From the NCBI GenBank assembly GCA_934541015.1, contig CAKTDC010000041.1:1-17721 (forward strand): a DNA stretch of 17,721 nt, given 5' to 3'. This stretch comes from an uncultured Luteimonas sp. GTDB lineage: Bacteria > Pseudomonadota > Gammaproteobacteria > Xanthomonadales > Xanthomonadaceae. Below, one piece after another: positions 7,744 to 15,913 of the stretch (positions within the stretch are counted from its first letter, which is position 1; each line of letters starts with the position of its first letter). The notes beneath the pieces were generated by a model, which was not told where the DNA came from, ran no database searches, and saw only the letters and a list, made by a program, of their open reading frames with translations. The position numbers and the translations under genes are program-made.

Positions 7744-9231
7744 CTATTTGATCCGGATGCTGCCCAGGATGTTGCGCACGATGCGGTTGGTGATCGTGCG
7801 CGTGGCCTGCTTGCTTGCGGCCTGGACCACGCCCTGGCGGCGCTTGGTGCCGAACAGCCATTCGTTCACCGCCTTGCCGAAGCCGCCTTCCTCAGCTTCT
7901 CCGGCCTGCTTCGCCGCGGGCGCGGCGGCCTGCGCCGGCATGTCGGCGGCTCGCTTCGCAAGCAGTTCGGCGGCCGATTCGCGGTTGATCGCGGTGTCGT
8001 ACTTGCCACCGACCGGGCTGCCGGCGCGGACCTGCGCGCGTTCGCTTTCGGTGATCGCGCCCATCCGGCAGCGCGGCGGCGAGACCAGCGTGTGCTCGAC
8101 CGGCATCGGCACCCCCTTGTCCTGCAGCGTGGACACCAGCGCCTCGCCGGTGCCCAGCTTCGACAGGGTGGCGACCACGTCCAGCGCCGGATTGGCGACG
8201 AAGGTCTGGGCCGCGGTCCTGACCGCCTTCTGGTCGCGCGGGGTGAACGCGCGCAGCGCGTGCTGCAGGCGGTTGCCGAGCTGGCCGAGGATGTCGTCGG
8301 GCACGTCGTCGGGGAACTGCGAGCAGAAGTACACGCCCACGCCCTTGGAGCGGATGATCCGCACCACCTGCTCGATGCGCTGGCGCAGGGCCGGCGGCGC
8401 GTCGTCGAACAGCAGGTGGGCCTCGTCGAAGATGAACACCAGCTTCGGCTTGTCCAGGTCGCCCACCTCGGGCAGGGTTTCGAACAGCTCCGACAGCAGC
8501 CAGAGCAGGAAGGTCGAGTACAGCCGCGGCTTCAGGATCAGCTGGTCGGCGGCGAGGATGCCGATCACGCCGCGACCGCGGGTGTCGGTGCGCATCAGGT
8601 CCGGCAGCTCCAGCGCCGGCTCGCCGAAGAAATGGTTGCCGCCTTCCTGTTCCAGGCGCAGCAGCGCGCGCTGGATGGCGCCCACCGACTGGGTGCTGAC
8701 CAGGCCGTAGCTGGTGGAGATGTCCTTGCGCTCCTCGACCACCAGGTTGAGCAGGGCGCGCAGGTCCTCCAGGTCGAGCAGCAGCAGGCCGCGGTCGTCG
8801 GCGAGCTTGAACACGATGTCGAGCACGCCGGTCTGGGTGTCGTTGAGCTCGAGGATGCGCGCAAGCAGGGTGGGGCCCATCTCGCTGACCGTCGTGCGCA
8901 CCGGGTGGCCGAGCTTTCCGTACAGGTCCCAGAAGATCACCGGGCTGGCTTCGCTGGCATATCCCTCGATGCCGATCTGTTCGATGCGCTGCTGCAGGCG
9001 CTCGTTCATCGTGCCGGGCACGGCCAGGCCGGCGACGTCGCCCTTGACGTCGGCCATGAACACCGGCACGCCGATGCGCGAGAAGCCCTCGGCCAGCGTG
9101 AGCAGGGTGACCGTCTTGCCGGTGCCGGTGGCGCCGACGACCAGCCCGTGGCGATTGCCGTAGCGCGGCAGCAGGTGCACCTGGCCGCTGTCGGGAGTGG
9201 TGACGGCCTTGCCGACGAGAATCGGGTCCAT
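7744..9231 (-). CDS. HerA-like helicase / DUF853 (YjgR-type) ATPase
   Basis: The 495-residue protein resembles the DUF853 family typified by E. coli YjgR, related to the HerA/FtsK group of ASCE ATPases. The N-terminal GATGTGKT at 33-40 is the Walker A motif. The Walker B strand [12 protein letters not shown] holds Asp269 and Glu270, giving a DEAH-like run, and [15 protein letters not shown] follows as the likely sensor region. The C-terminus is basic and Ala-rich before ending ILGSIRIK. The function of YjgR-type proteins is not established; a DNA-translocating or nucleic-acid role is inferred from HerA. The start at 9231 is preceded by GGAAT, and the protein begins [10 protein letters not shown] like relatives. 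It is the first gene of a pair with greB. Confidence 0.9.
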   Translation of the reverse strand: MDPILVGKAVTTPDSGQVHLLPRYGNRHGLVVGATGTGKTVTLLTLAEGFSRIGVPVFMADVKGDVAGLAVPGTMNERLQQRIEQIGIEGYASEASPVIFWDLYGKLGHPVRTTVSEMGPTLLARILELNDTQTGVLDIVFKLADDRGLLLLDLEDLRALLNLVVEERKDISTSYGLVSTQSVGAIQRALLRLEQEGGNHFFGEPALELPDLMRTDTRGRGVIGILAADQLILKPRLYSTFLLWLLSELFETLPEVGDLDKPKLVFIFDEAHLLFDDAPPALRQRIEQVVRIIRSKGVGVYFCSQFPDDVPDDILGQLGNRLQHALRAFTPRDQKAVRTAAQTFVANPALDVVATLSKLGTGEALVSTLQDKGVPMPVEHTLVSPPRCRMGAITESERAQVRAGSPVGGKYDTAINRESAAELLAKRAADMPAQAAAPAAKQAGEAEEGGFGKAVNEWLFGTKRRQGVVQAASKQATRTITNRIVRNILGSIRIK

Positions 9232-9327
9232 GGGAATTCCGTGTCGTGGGTTCGCGGCAATTCTAGGCCAAGGCTGAACGGGATCGGGGCCGCGGGTGCG
9301 GGCGGTCACGCTCCGCGGCCGGCGCGC

Positions 9328-9357
9328 TTGCCTGTCCGCGACGCCCGCGGCTAACCT
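9328..9357 (+). promoter_or_regulatory. Candidate promoter of the lytic transglycosylase
   Basis: TTGCCT (9328-9333) and TAACCT (9352-9357) are separated by 18 bases. The predicted start leaves a leader of about 22 bases before the ATG at 9386, which is preceded by GAAG. It lies in the 154-base divergent region shared with the HerA-like gene. Confidence 0.4.
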
Positions 9358-9385
9358 GCGCGGTCGCCCGCTGCCGAAGTTACAG

Positions 9386-10933
9386 ATGCCCATTTTCCGA
9401 TCGTCCGCAGCCCGCCTGCTCGCCCCCGTGTTCGTGGTATCCGCGGTGCTAGCCGCGATGCCGCAGGCCCAGGCGCAGTCGCGCCGCACCCAGGCGGCGA
9501 TCGAAACCCTGGAGCAGCGCATGCTTGCCGCGGAGGCGCGCTACCGCGAGGCGATGGTGCTGATGGGCAACAACGATCCGGCGGGCGTGGACGAGAGCAA
9601 TGCCGCGCTGGAGGACATGGAGGACGTGATCGTCGACTGCGGCAAGCTCAAGGGCTGCGGCACCGGCAACCTGCTCGCGACCTACAAGCGCCTGCTGAAA
9701 GCGCAGGCCGATGCCGCCGCGGCCGGCGAGCGCGACGATATCGACAGCACCCTGGTCGACGATGCCGGCGACCTGCCGACCGGCGAGGTGCCCCGGAGCG
9801 CCAGCGCCGCGGCGCTGCTCAGCGCCGACGACCGCAGGTTCCTGGAGCAGGTGCAGATGAACCCGGCGGTGCAGGCGGCCATCCGCCGCTGGCTGACCGA
9901 CATGCGGGTGTCGCTGATCACCAGCCACGAGAACTACCAGTACATGCAGCACCTGATGTCGCCGGCGTTCCAGCGCCGCGGCCTGCCCGAGGCGCTGCTG
10001 TTCGGCATCCTGGCCAAGGAGTCGAACGGCCGCGTGCATTCGCGCTCGCGCGCGGGTGCCGCCGGGCCGCTGCAGTTCATGCCGGCGACCGGCCGCCGCT
10101 TCGGCCTGGGCCCCGACGGCAGCGGTTTCGACACCCGCTACGACGCGCGCATGTCGGCCGACGCCGCAGCGGTGTACCTGGGCGAACGCTACGCCGAACT
10201 GGGCACCAACATCGAGCTGTGGCTGGCCGCATACAACGGCGGCGAGGGCAGGGCGCGGCGCGTGTTCAACGAAACCGGCGGGCGCAGCTTCTGGGACGCC
10301 GATGTCTACAGCCGGTTCCCGCCCGAGACCCGGGACTACGTGCCGATGGTGATCGCCGCGGCCTGGCTGTACCTGCACCCGAAGGAATACGGCCTGAGCT
10401 TTCCCCGCGTCGACGCGCGGCCGGCGAGCTTCACCCTGCAGCGCCCGGCCTCGATCTACGAGCTGACGATCTGCCTGGGCAACGGTGGCACCCGCGACGG
10501 CTACATGCGCGTGCTGCGCAACCTCAACCCGCAGTACGAGGCCGAAACCTGGATCCCGGCAGGCACGCGCCTCAACGGCACCGTCCGCGTCGCCGGCCTG
10601 TACGAGCGCTGGTGCACCCGCGGCGCCCGCGCCGAGCTGGCGCGCCAGCTGATCGGCAGCGACCCGGCCACCGCGATCGTGCGCGTGGGCTCGATGCAGA
10701 CCGTCACCCTGCCCGACGGCACGGTGGTGCAGCAGGAAGTGGCGCCGGCGGCACCGGCGCCCGCTGCGCGGAGCACGGCACGCATCCACCGCGTGGCGCG
10801 AGGCGACACCCTGGCCGGGATCGCCCGGCGCTACGGCTGCGATCTGCGCAGGCTGGCGGTGGCCAACGGCGTCAAGGCGCCGCGCTACGTCCTGCGCCAG
10901 GGGCAGCGGCTGAAGCTGGAGGGGTGCCGCTGA
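9386..10933 (+). CDS. Secreted lytic transglycosylase with C-terminal LysM domain (MltD-like)
   Basis: The 515-residue protein begins with a signal peptide ending near AQAQS (about residue 31), without a lipobox cysteine. A linker and helical region follows. The SLT (family 1, MltD-like) catalytic domain spans about residues 200-335. Its catalytic Glu212 lies in AKESNG, with GAAGPLQFMPATGRRFGL and WLAAYNGGEGRARR as the other conserved SLT motifs. One LysM repeat (about 467-514: RVARGDTLAGIARRYG...) ends the protein and should bind peptidoglycan. The enzyme would cleave glycan strands to 1,6-anhydro-MurNAc ends in the periplasm. E. coli MltD is a lipoprotein with LysM repeats at its C-terminus; this one has a single LysM and seems soluble or retained by LysM binding. 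The upstream frame is open to 9296, but the signal peptide fixes the start at 9386. Confidence 0.9.
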   Translation: MPIFRSSAARLLAPVFVVSAVLAAMPQAQAQSRRTQAAIETLEQRMLAAEARYREAMVLMGNNDPAGVDESNAALEDMEDVIVDCGKLKGCGTGNLLATYKRLLKAQADAAAAGERDDIDSTLVDDAGDLPTGEVPRSASAAALLSADDRRFLEQVQMNPAVQAAIRRWLTDMRVSLITSHENYQYMQHLMSPAFQRRGLPEALLFGILAKESNGRVHSRSRAGAAGPLQFMPATGRRFGLGPDGSGFDTRYDARMSADAAAVYLGERYAELGTNIELWLAAYNGGEGRARRVFNETGGRSFWDADVYSRFPPETRDYVPMVIAAAWLYLHPKEYGLSFPRVDARPASFTLQRPASIYELTICLGNGGTRDGYMRVLRNLNPQYEAETWIPAGTRLNGTVRVAGLYERWCTRGARAELARQLIGSDPATAIVRVGSMQTVTLPDGTVVQQEVAPAAPAPAARSTARIHRVARGDTLAGIARRYGCDLRRLAVANGVKAPRYVLRQGQRLKLEGCR

Positions 10934-10942
10934 GGGAGGCGT

Positions 10943-10957
10943 CGGCGAGCATCGCCG
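10943..10957. terminator. Hairpin between converging transglycosylase and psd genes
   Basis: CGGCGA (10943-10948) and TCGCCG (10952-10957) form a perfect 6-pair stem with the loop GCA. It lies in the 45-base gap between the two stop codons and could serve both strands. No T-run follows on either side. Confidence 0.3.
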
Positions 10958-10978
10958 GCCTGCGCCACCCCGGCCGCT

Positions 10979-11836
10979 TCAGGCGAGGCGGGCGAGCCGC
11001 TGCCCCAGCCTGACCGGCGTTTCCGCCTGCAGCCCCGGGTCCAGTTCGGCCACGCCCGGCGGCAGCAGCACGATCACCGTCGAGCCGTAGTTGAAGCGCG
11101 CCATCTCCGCGAACCGCTCCAGCGCGATCCCGCGCCCGGCGTAGTCCTTGCGGGTGATGCGGTTGCCGTAGGCGGGGATTTCCTCGCCGCTCCAGACCGT
11201 CTCCACGCCCGACACCAGCAGGGCGCCGACCATCACCACGGCCATCGGGCCGAAGCCGGTGTCGAAGTGGCACACCAGGCGTTCGTTGCGCGCGAACAGG
11301 CGCGGCACGCTGGCCACGGCATCGGTGCCCACGCTGAACAGCCTCCCGGGCACGTGCACGGTTTCGCGCAGGGTGCCGGTCCAGGGCATGTGCACGCGGT
11401 GGTAGTCGCGCGGCGAGAGGTAGACGGTGGCGAACAGGCCCTGGTGGAAGGGCGTGGCCGCATCGGCGTCGCCCAGCAGCTCGGCGGCGGTGAACGACCG
11501 CCCCTTGGCCTGGAAGATGCGCCCCGGATCCTGCCCGGCGCCGCCGATCGTGCCGCACTGGCTGATGTGGCCGTCGGCCGGCATCAGCAGGCTGCGCGGG
11601 TCCGGATCGGGGGTGCGCGCGCCGGGCCGGAGGGCGCGGGTGAAGAAGCTGTTGAAGCTCGGATAGGCGCGCGGATCCGGGTCGGCGGCTTCCGACAGGT
11701 CGACGTTGAAGCGCCGAGTCACCGTATCGATCAGCCAACGGCTCAGGCGCGGCGAGCGCGAGTAGGCCAGCCGCCGCGCCAGCGAGGACAGCAGCCGGTG
11801 CGGCAGCGCCCAGGTCAGCGCGGTGAGCGGGCTCAC
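10979..11836 (-). CDS. psd: Phosphatidylserine decarboxylase
   Basis: Psd converts phosphatidylserine to phosphatidylethanolamine at the inner membrane. The proenzyme cleaves itself at a Gly-Ser bond, and the serine becomes the pyruvoyl cofactor. The 285-residue sequence has [13 protein letters not shown] with Asp88, the [11 protein letters not shown] motif with His146 and His149, and the cleavage site at Gly251-Ser252. The usual LGST reads YGST here. Asp88, His149 and Ser252 would form the self-cleavage triad known from E. coli Asp90, His147 and Ser254. It is about 37 residues shorter than the E. coli protein. The GTG start at 11836 overlaps the stop of the SCO1 gene as GTGA, and no separate Shine-Dalgarno is visible, so coupling is likely. 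The open frame further upstream is the shadow of the SCO1 gene. Confidence 0.95.
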   Translation of the reverse strand: MSPLTALTWALPHRLLSSLARRLAYSRSPRLSRWLIDTVTRRFNVDLSEAADPDPRAYPSFNSFFTRALRPGARTPDPDPRSLLMPADGHISQCGTIGGAGQDPGRIFQAKGRSFTAAELLGDADAATPFHQGLFATVYLSPRDYHRVHMPWTGTLRETVHVPGRLFSVGTDAVASVPRLFARNERLVCHFDTGFGPMAVVMVGALLVSGVETVWSGEEIPAYGNRITRKDYAGRGIALERFAEMARFNYGSTVIVLLPPGVAELDPGLQAETPVRLGQRLARLA

Positions 11837-12483
11837 CGGCCGCTGGTCGCGGTCAGGGCGATCATGTCGGCCGCGATCGCCGCCGGCTGCTCCAGCGCGG
11901 AGCCGGGAATGACGCCGGCCATGCGTCCCTGCGGATCGAGCAGGGCCAGCGCCGAGCTGTGGTCGATGGTGTACTGGTTGGGGCCGTCGCCCAGCGGCAC
12001 CTTGGCGAACACCATCGACAGCGATCTGGCGAAGGTCTCCAGCGCGGGGATGTCGCCGGTCGCGGCCAGGGTGTCGCGGTGGAAGGCGTGGGCGTATTCG
12101 CCGATGCGGTCGGGCGTGTCGCGCTCCGGATCGACCGAGACGAACAGCACCCGCGGGCGGGTGGAATCGGGCAGCGCCTCCCACTCCTTCTGCGCCTGTG
12201 CCAGCTGCGCCAGGGTGGTGGGGCAGACGTCGGGGCAGAAGGTGAAGCCGATGAACACCAGGGTCCAGTGGCCGTTGAGTTCTCCCGGGATCAGCCGGGT
12301 GCCGTCGGACTGCTGCAGCGAGAAGTCGGGGATCTCGCGCGGCTGCGGGAACAGCCTGGCCACCTGGGTCGCCGGCTGTGCGCCAGCCGATACCTGCTGG
12401 CCGAAATAGCGCTGCGAGGCGAGCAGGCCGAGGCCGCCGGCGAGGGCGATCAGCAGGATGATGACGGTGCTGCGGTTGAACAT
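11833..12483 (-). CDS. SCO1/SenC-family copper chaperone
   Basis: SCO proteins have a thioredoxin fold and deliver copper to the CuA site of cytochrome c oxidase, or act as thiol-disulfide reductases. In this 216-residue protein residues 5-23 form an N-terminal membrane anchor, with the rest in the periplasm. The copper ligands are Cys83 and Cys87 in [11 protein letters not shown] and His175 in YTIDHSSAL. The SVDPERDTP motif typical of the family follows the second strand. No cytochrome oxidase genes lie in the window; its partner here is psd, four bases overlapping. The start at 12483 is preceded by GGA at about -10. The region to prmB is divergent. Confidence 0.93.
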   Translation of the reverse strand: MFNRSTVIILLIALAGGLGLLASQRYFGQQVSAGAQPATQVARLFPQPREIPDFSLQQSDGTRLIPGELNGHWTLVFIGFTFCPDVCPTTLAQLAQAQKEWEALPDSTRPRVLFVSVDPERDTPDRIGEYAHAFHRDTLAATGDIPALETFARSLSMVFAKVPLGDGPNQYTIDHSSALALLDPQGRMAGVIPGSALEQPAAIAADMIALTATSGR

Positions 12484-12542
12484 GGCGTCCGTGGCGGGGG
12501 CGGGGAGCGGGGCGGAGGGGCAAATCCGGGCCTTGCAACCCG

Positions 12543-12563
12543 CGGCCCTCGGCCCTCGGCCCG
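12543..12563. repeat. Three tandem 7-base repeats between the SCO1 gene and prmB
   Basis: CGGCCCT at 12543-12549 repeats at 12550-12556, and a third unit, CGGCCCG, differs in its last base. It sits upstream of the likely prmB -10 box. Such a short array can vary in copy number by slippage. No function is evident. Confidence 0.5.
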
Positions 12564-12592
12564 CGCCCGGCGAATGATAGCCGCGCGCAGCC

Positions 12593-12598
12593 TATACT
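12593..12598 (+). promoter_or_regulatory. Candidate -10 box of prmB
   Basis: TATACT lies 39 bases before the prmB ATG at 12637. The best -35 placement is weak. The flanking sequence resembles the box before rimO. Confidence 0.35.
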
Positions 12599-12636
12599 TG
12601 CCAATCCACGCGCCCGGTGCCGCGCGGGTGCCCGCC

Positions 12637-13602
12637 ATGACCGACGAACTGCAGACGATCATCGACCTGATCCGCTACGGCGCCAGCCGCTTCAACGCGG
12701 CCGGGCTGACGTTCGGGCACAGCTACGACAACGCCCTGGACGAGGCCACCCAGCTCACCCTGCACGCCCTGCACCTGCCGCACGACCTGCCGCCGGTCTA
12801 CGGCCAGTCGCGGGTGACCCTGGCGGAAAAGGAGGACGTGCTGGCGCTGTTCCTGCGCCGGATCGAGGAGCGGGTGCCGGCCGCCTACCTGACCGGCGAG
12901 GCCTGGTTCGCCGGGCTGAGCTTCAAATCCGACCGCCGCGCCCTGGTGCCGCGCTCGCCGATCGCCGAATTGATCGAGTCCGGCTTCGAGCCCTGGCTGG
13001 GCGGGCGCGAGGTGCGCCGTGCGCTGGACCTGTGCACCGGCTCGGGCTGCATCGCCATCGCGATGGCGCACCACCAGCCGGACTGGCACGTCGACGGCGC
13101 CGACATCAGCGACGCCGCGCTGTCGCTGGCGCGCGAGAACGAAGCGCGGCTGATGGTGGACAACGTCCGTTTCCTGGAGTCCGACCTGTTCGCGGGCCTG
13201 CAGGGCGAGCACTACGACCTGATCGTCAGCAACCCGCCGTACGTCACCAACGACGAGACCGACGCGCTGCCGAAGGAATACTCCTACGAGCCGGAGCTGG
13301 GCCTGCGCGCCGGCGACGATGGCCTCGACATCGTCCTGCGCATGCTGCGCGACGCGCCCCTGCACCTGACCGAGGACGGCCTGCTGGTCTGCGAGGTCGG
13401 CGAATCCGGGCAGCACCTGGTGAAGCTGCTGCCGGAGCTGCCGCTGATGTGGGTGGAGTTCAAGGTCGGGCAGATGGGCGTGTTCGTGGTCGAGCGCCAC
13501 GATCTGGTGAAGCACAACGCGCGGATCCGGGCGCTGGCGGATGCGCGCGAGGGTGGGGCGGCCGTTGCCGCTCCGGCGCAGGCGGCGGGCGGCCTGTTCT
13601 AG
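12637..13602 (+). CDS. prmB: Ribosomal protein uL3 (L3) glutamine N5-methyltransferase PrmB
   Basis: PrmB transfers a methyl group from S-adenosylmethionine to a glutamine of ribosomal protein L3 during 50S assembly. The 321-residue protein has a helical N-terminal substrate-binding domain of about 100 residues and the segment PRSPIAELI (105-113). The Rossmann SAM-binding loop [12 protein letters not shown] lies at 130-141, and the Gln-methyltransferase motif NPPY at 199-202. The [11 protein letters not shown] and NPPYVTNDE context separates PrmB from PrmC, which methylates release factors. The C-terminal 20 residues are Ala- and Gly-rich and look unstructured. The start at [12 protein letters not shown] fits the family and lies behind a TATACT box; the Shine-Dalgarno is weak. 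Confidence 0.95.
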   Translation: MTDELQTIIDLIRYGASRFNAAGLTFGHSYDNALDEATQLTLHALHLPHDLPPVYGQSRVTLAEKEDVLALFLRRIEERVPAAYLTGEAWFAGLSFKSDRRALVPRSPIAELIESGFEPWLGGREVRRALDLCTGSGCIAIAMAHHQPDWHVDGADISDAALSLARENEARLMVDNVRFLESDLFAGLQGEHYDLIVSNPPYVTNDETDALPKEYSYEPELGLRAGDDGLDIVLRMLRDAPLHLTEDGLLVCEVGESGQHLVKLLPELPLMWVEFKVGQMGVFVVERHDLVKHNARIRALADAREGGAAVAAPAQAAGGLF

Positions 13603-13617
13603 CCCGGACGGAACAAG

Positions 13618-13636
13618 AGGCTGGATTGACCAGCCT
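13618..13636 (+). terminator. Hairpin between prmB and aroC, possibly overlapping an aroC -35 element
   Basis: AGGCTGG (13618-13624) and CCAGCCT (13630-13636) form a perfect 7-pair stem with the loop ATTGA, 15 bases past the prmB stop. No T-run follows directly; ACGGCTGTTGTAAAAC comes next. The loop and right arm contain TTGACC (13626-13631), a good -35 hexamer, with TAAAAC fifteen bases downstream as a poor -10. It may end prmB transcripts, promote aroC, or both. Confidence 0.35.
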
Positions 13637-13692
13637 ACGGCTGTTGTAAAACACTTCCGCGTTCGCGGGACTGACGGACCGGGAACATCGAT

Positions 13693-14787
13693 TTGAATAC
13701 GTTTGGGCACCTTTTCCGCGTCACCACCTTCGGCGAATCGCACGGGCCGGCGATCGGCTGCGTGATCGACGGCTGCCCGCCGGGCATCGCGATCGCGCCG
13801 GAGGATTTCGCGCGCGACCTGGCGCGCCGCGCCACCGGCAAGACCCGCCACACCTCGGCGCGGCGCGAGGCCGACGAGGTCGAGGTCCTCAGCGGCGTGT
13901 ACGAGGGCGTGACCACGGGGACGCCGGTCGCGCTGCTGGTGCGCAACACCGACCAGCGCAGCAAGGACTACAGCGCCATCGCGCGCCAGTTCCGCCCGGG
14001 ACACGCCGACTACGCCTACTGGCAGAAGTACGGCATCCGCGATCCGCGCGGCGGCGGGCGCTCGTCGGCGCGCGAGACCACGATGCGGGTGGCCGCGGCC
14101 GTGGTCGCGAAGAAGTGGCTGGCGCAGCGCGGCGTGAGCGTGCGCGGGCACATGGCGCAGATCGGCGAGGTGCTGCCGCGTTCGCACGACTGGAGCGTGG
14201 TCGAGGACAATCCGTTCTTCTGGCCCTGCGCGGAGCAGGTGCCGGAGCTGGAAAGCTACATGGACGCCCTGCGCAAGTCCGGCGATTCGGTCGGCGCCAA
14301 GGTTGTCGCCGTGGCCGACGGCGTGCCGCCGGGCTGGGGCGAGCCGGTGTACGGCAAGCTCGACGGCGAGATCGCCGCGGCGATGATGTCGATCAACGCG
14401 GTCAAGGGCGTGGAGATCGGCGACGGCTTCGCCAGCGTGGCGCAGAAGGGTACGCAGCACCGCGACGTGATGACCCCCGCCGGCTTCCTTTCCAACCACG
14501 CCGGCGGCGTGCTCGGGGGCATCAGCACCGGGCAGCAGGTGGTGGCGTCGGTGGCCTTCAAGCCGACCTCGAGCCTGCGCCTGCCGGTGGAGGGCGTGGA
14601 CGTGGACGGCAACGTGGTCGACATCGTCACCACCGGTCGCCACGACCCCTGCGTCGGCATCCGCGCCACGCCGATCTGCGAGGCGATGCTGGCCCTGGTG
14701 CTCATCGACCAGGCGCTGCGCCACCGCGCCCAGTGCGGCGACGTCGGCGAGGTGCCGCACCGCATTCCCGGCAGCGCCGGTGGCTGA
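13693..14787 (+). CDS. aroC: Chorismate synthase
   Basis: AroC converts 5-enolpyruvylshikimate-3-phosphate to chorismate, the last shikimate-pathway step. It needs reduced FMN and works as a cytosolic tetramer. The 364-residue sequence carries all three family signatures: [18 protein letters not shown] near residues 14-31, the long [12 protein letters not shown]...[16 protein letters not shown] region at about 103-136, and [17 protein letters not shown] near the end. His17 and His104 match the catalytic histidines. The start is a TTG; the N-terminus [14 protein letters not shown] then aligns with the family (E. coli [16 protein letters not shown]), and no ATG or GTG fits. GGGAAC precedes it. 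The stop lies inside the start of the next gene. Confidence 0.97.
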   Translation: MNTFGHLFRVTTFGESHGPAIGCVIDGCPPGIAIAPEDFARDLARRATGKTRHTSARREADEVEVLSGVYEGVTTGTPVALLVRNTDQRSKDYSAIARQFRPGHADYAYWQKYGIRDPRGGGRSSARETTMRVAAAVVAKKWLAQRGVSVRGHMAQIGEVLPRSHDWSVVEDNPFFWPCAEQVPELESYMDALRKSGDSVGAKVVAVADGVPPGWGEPVYGKLDGEIAAAMMSINAVKGVEIGDGFASVAQKGTQHRDVMTPAGFLSNHAGGVLGGISTGQQVVASVAFKPTSSLRLPVEGVDVDGNVVDIVTTGRHDPCVGIRATPICEAMLALVLIDQALRHRAQCGDVGEVPHRIPGSAGG

Positions 14788-15796
14788 AGCGCGGCCGCGG
14801 GTCTGGGTGTCGCAGCCCCTGTTCGACGATATCGTCGGCAGGCTGGCGGAGTATTTCGAGGTTGAGGCCGCGCGCGAGGTGACGGCGTGGCCGCAGGCCG
14901 CGATCGCGGAGGCACTGCGCGGCGTGGACGGCGCGCTGGTCACCCTCAACGAGCGCATCGGCGCGGCCGAGGTGGCCGGCGCGGCGCGCCTGCGCGCGGT
15001 CGCCAACGTCGGCGTCGGCTACAACAACCTCGATGTCGCGGCGCTGCAGGCGCGCGGCATCGTCGCCACCAACACCCCCGACGTGCTCACCGAGACGACG
15101 GCCGACATGGCCTTCGCGCTGATGATGGCCGCCGCGCGCCGCATCACCGAGGGCGAGCGCTGGCTGCGCGCGGGGCGCTGGAGGCAGTGGTCGTTCGACA
15201 CCCTGCTCGGCGGCGACATCCACGGCGGCACCCTGGGCATCCTGGGCATGGGCCGGATCGGGCAGGGCATCGCCCGCCGCGGCGCGCTCGGCTTCGGCAT
15301 GCGGGTGCTGTACCACAACCGCAGCCGCCTGCCGGAACGTATCGAAAGCAACTGTCGTGCCGCCTATGTCGACTTCGATACACTGCTTGGTCAATCCGAC
15401 CACCTCGTGCTGGTCCTGCCTTACTCCCCCCATACCCGACACGTGATCGACGCTCCCGCCCTCGCGAAGATGAAGCCGACCGCGACGCTGACCAACATCG
15501 CGCGCGGCGGGCTGGTCGACGAGGACGCGCTGGCCGAGGCGCTGGTGCAGGGGCGCCTGGCCGCGGCGGCGCTGGACGTGTTCGAGGGCGAGCCCGCGGT
15601 CAATCCGCGCCTGCTGGCGCTGGACAACATCGTGCTGACCCCGCACGTTGGCAGCGCCAGCCTGGCCACGCGGCGGGCGATGGCCGGCCTGGCCATCGAC
15701 AACCTGGTCGCGGCGCTCGGCCACGGCCCGCGCGCGGGCGATCCGCCGACGCCGGTCACCGGCACGATCAGCGGCACCATTGCGGGCAAACGCTAG
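14780..15796 (+). CDS. D-2-hydroxyacid dehydrogenase (glyoxylate/hydroxypyruvate reductase or gluconate 2-dehydrogenase type)
   Basis: The 338-residue protein belongs to the D-isomer-specific 2-hydroxyacid dehydrogenases, which reduce 2-keto acids with NAD(P)H. The nucleotide-binding loop is [13 protein letters not shown] (GMGRIG 156-161). The catalytic triad is Arg242 in [10 protein letters not shown], Glu271 in DVFEGEP and His289 in [18 protein letters not shown] and [10 protein letters not shown] resemble the glyoxylate/gluconate reductase branch; NRS after the second strand (180-182) suggests NADP use, as inference. The GTG start at 14780 overlaps the end of aroC by eight bases (GTGGCTGA), indicating coupled expression. 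Other annotators may label it D-glycerate dehydrogenase; the true substrate is not decided by sequence. Confidence 0.93.
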   Translation: MAEARPRVWVSQPLFDDIVGRLAEYFEVEAAREVTAWPQAAIAEALRGVDGALVTLNERIGAAEVAGAARLRAVANVGVGYNNLDVAALQARGIVATNTPDVLTETTADMAFALMMAAARRITEGERWLRAGRWRQWSFDTLLGGDIHGGTLGILGMGRIGQGIARRGALGFGMRVLYHNRSRLPERIESNCRAAYVDFDTLLGQSDHLVLVLPYSPHTRHVIDAPALAKMKPTATLTNIARGGLVDEDALAEALVQGRLAAAALDVFEGEPAVNPRLLALDNIVLTPHVGSASLATRRAMAGLAIDNLVAALGHGPRAGDPPTPVTGTISGTIAGKR

Positions 15797-15832
15797 GGGA
15801 ACCATCGCCCGGTCGTGCCGCGCGGGTTCCCC
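15796..15832 (+). promoter_or_regulatory. 8-base inverted repeat between the dehydrogenase and asd
   Basis: GGGGAACC (15796-15803) begins at the last base of the dehydrogenase TAG and pairs exactly with GGTTCCCC (15825-15832), enclosing a GC-rich 21-base loop. No T-run follows, so it may be a weak terminator, a pause site before asd, or a binding site for a dimeric regulator. Confidence 0.35.
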
Positions 15833-15913
15833 CGAACACAGCCAGGGCGTGCGCCCTTCCGGTTGCCGCGCCCGCTTCCCACCGTCTTCCTCCCCATCTC
15901 CCGGACCTTCCCC

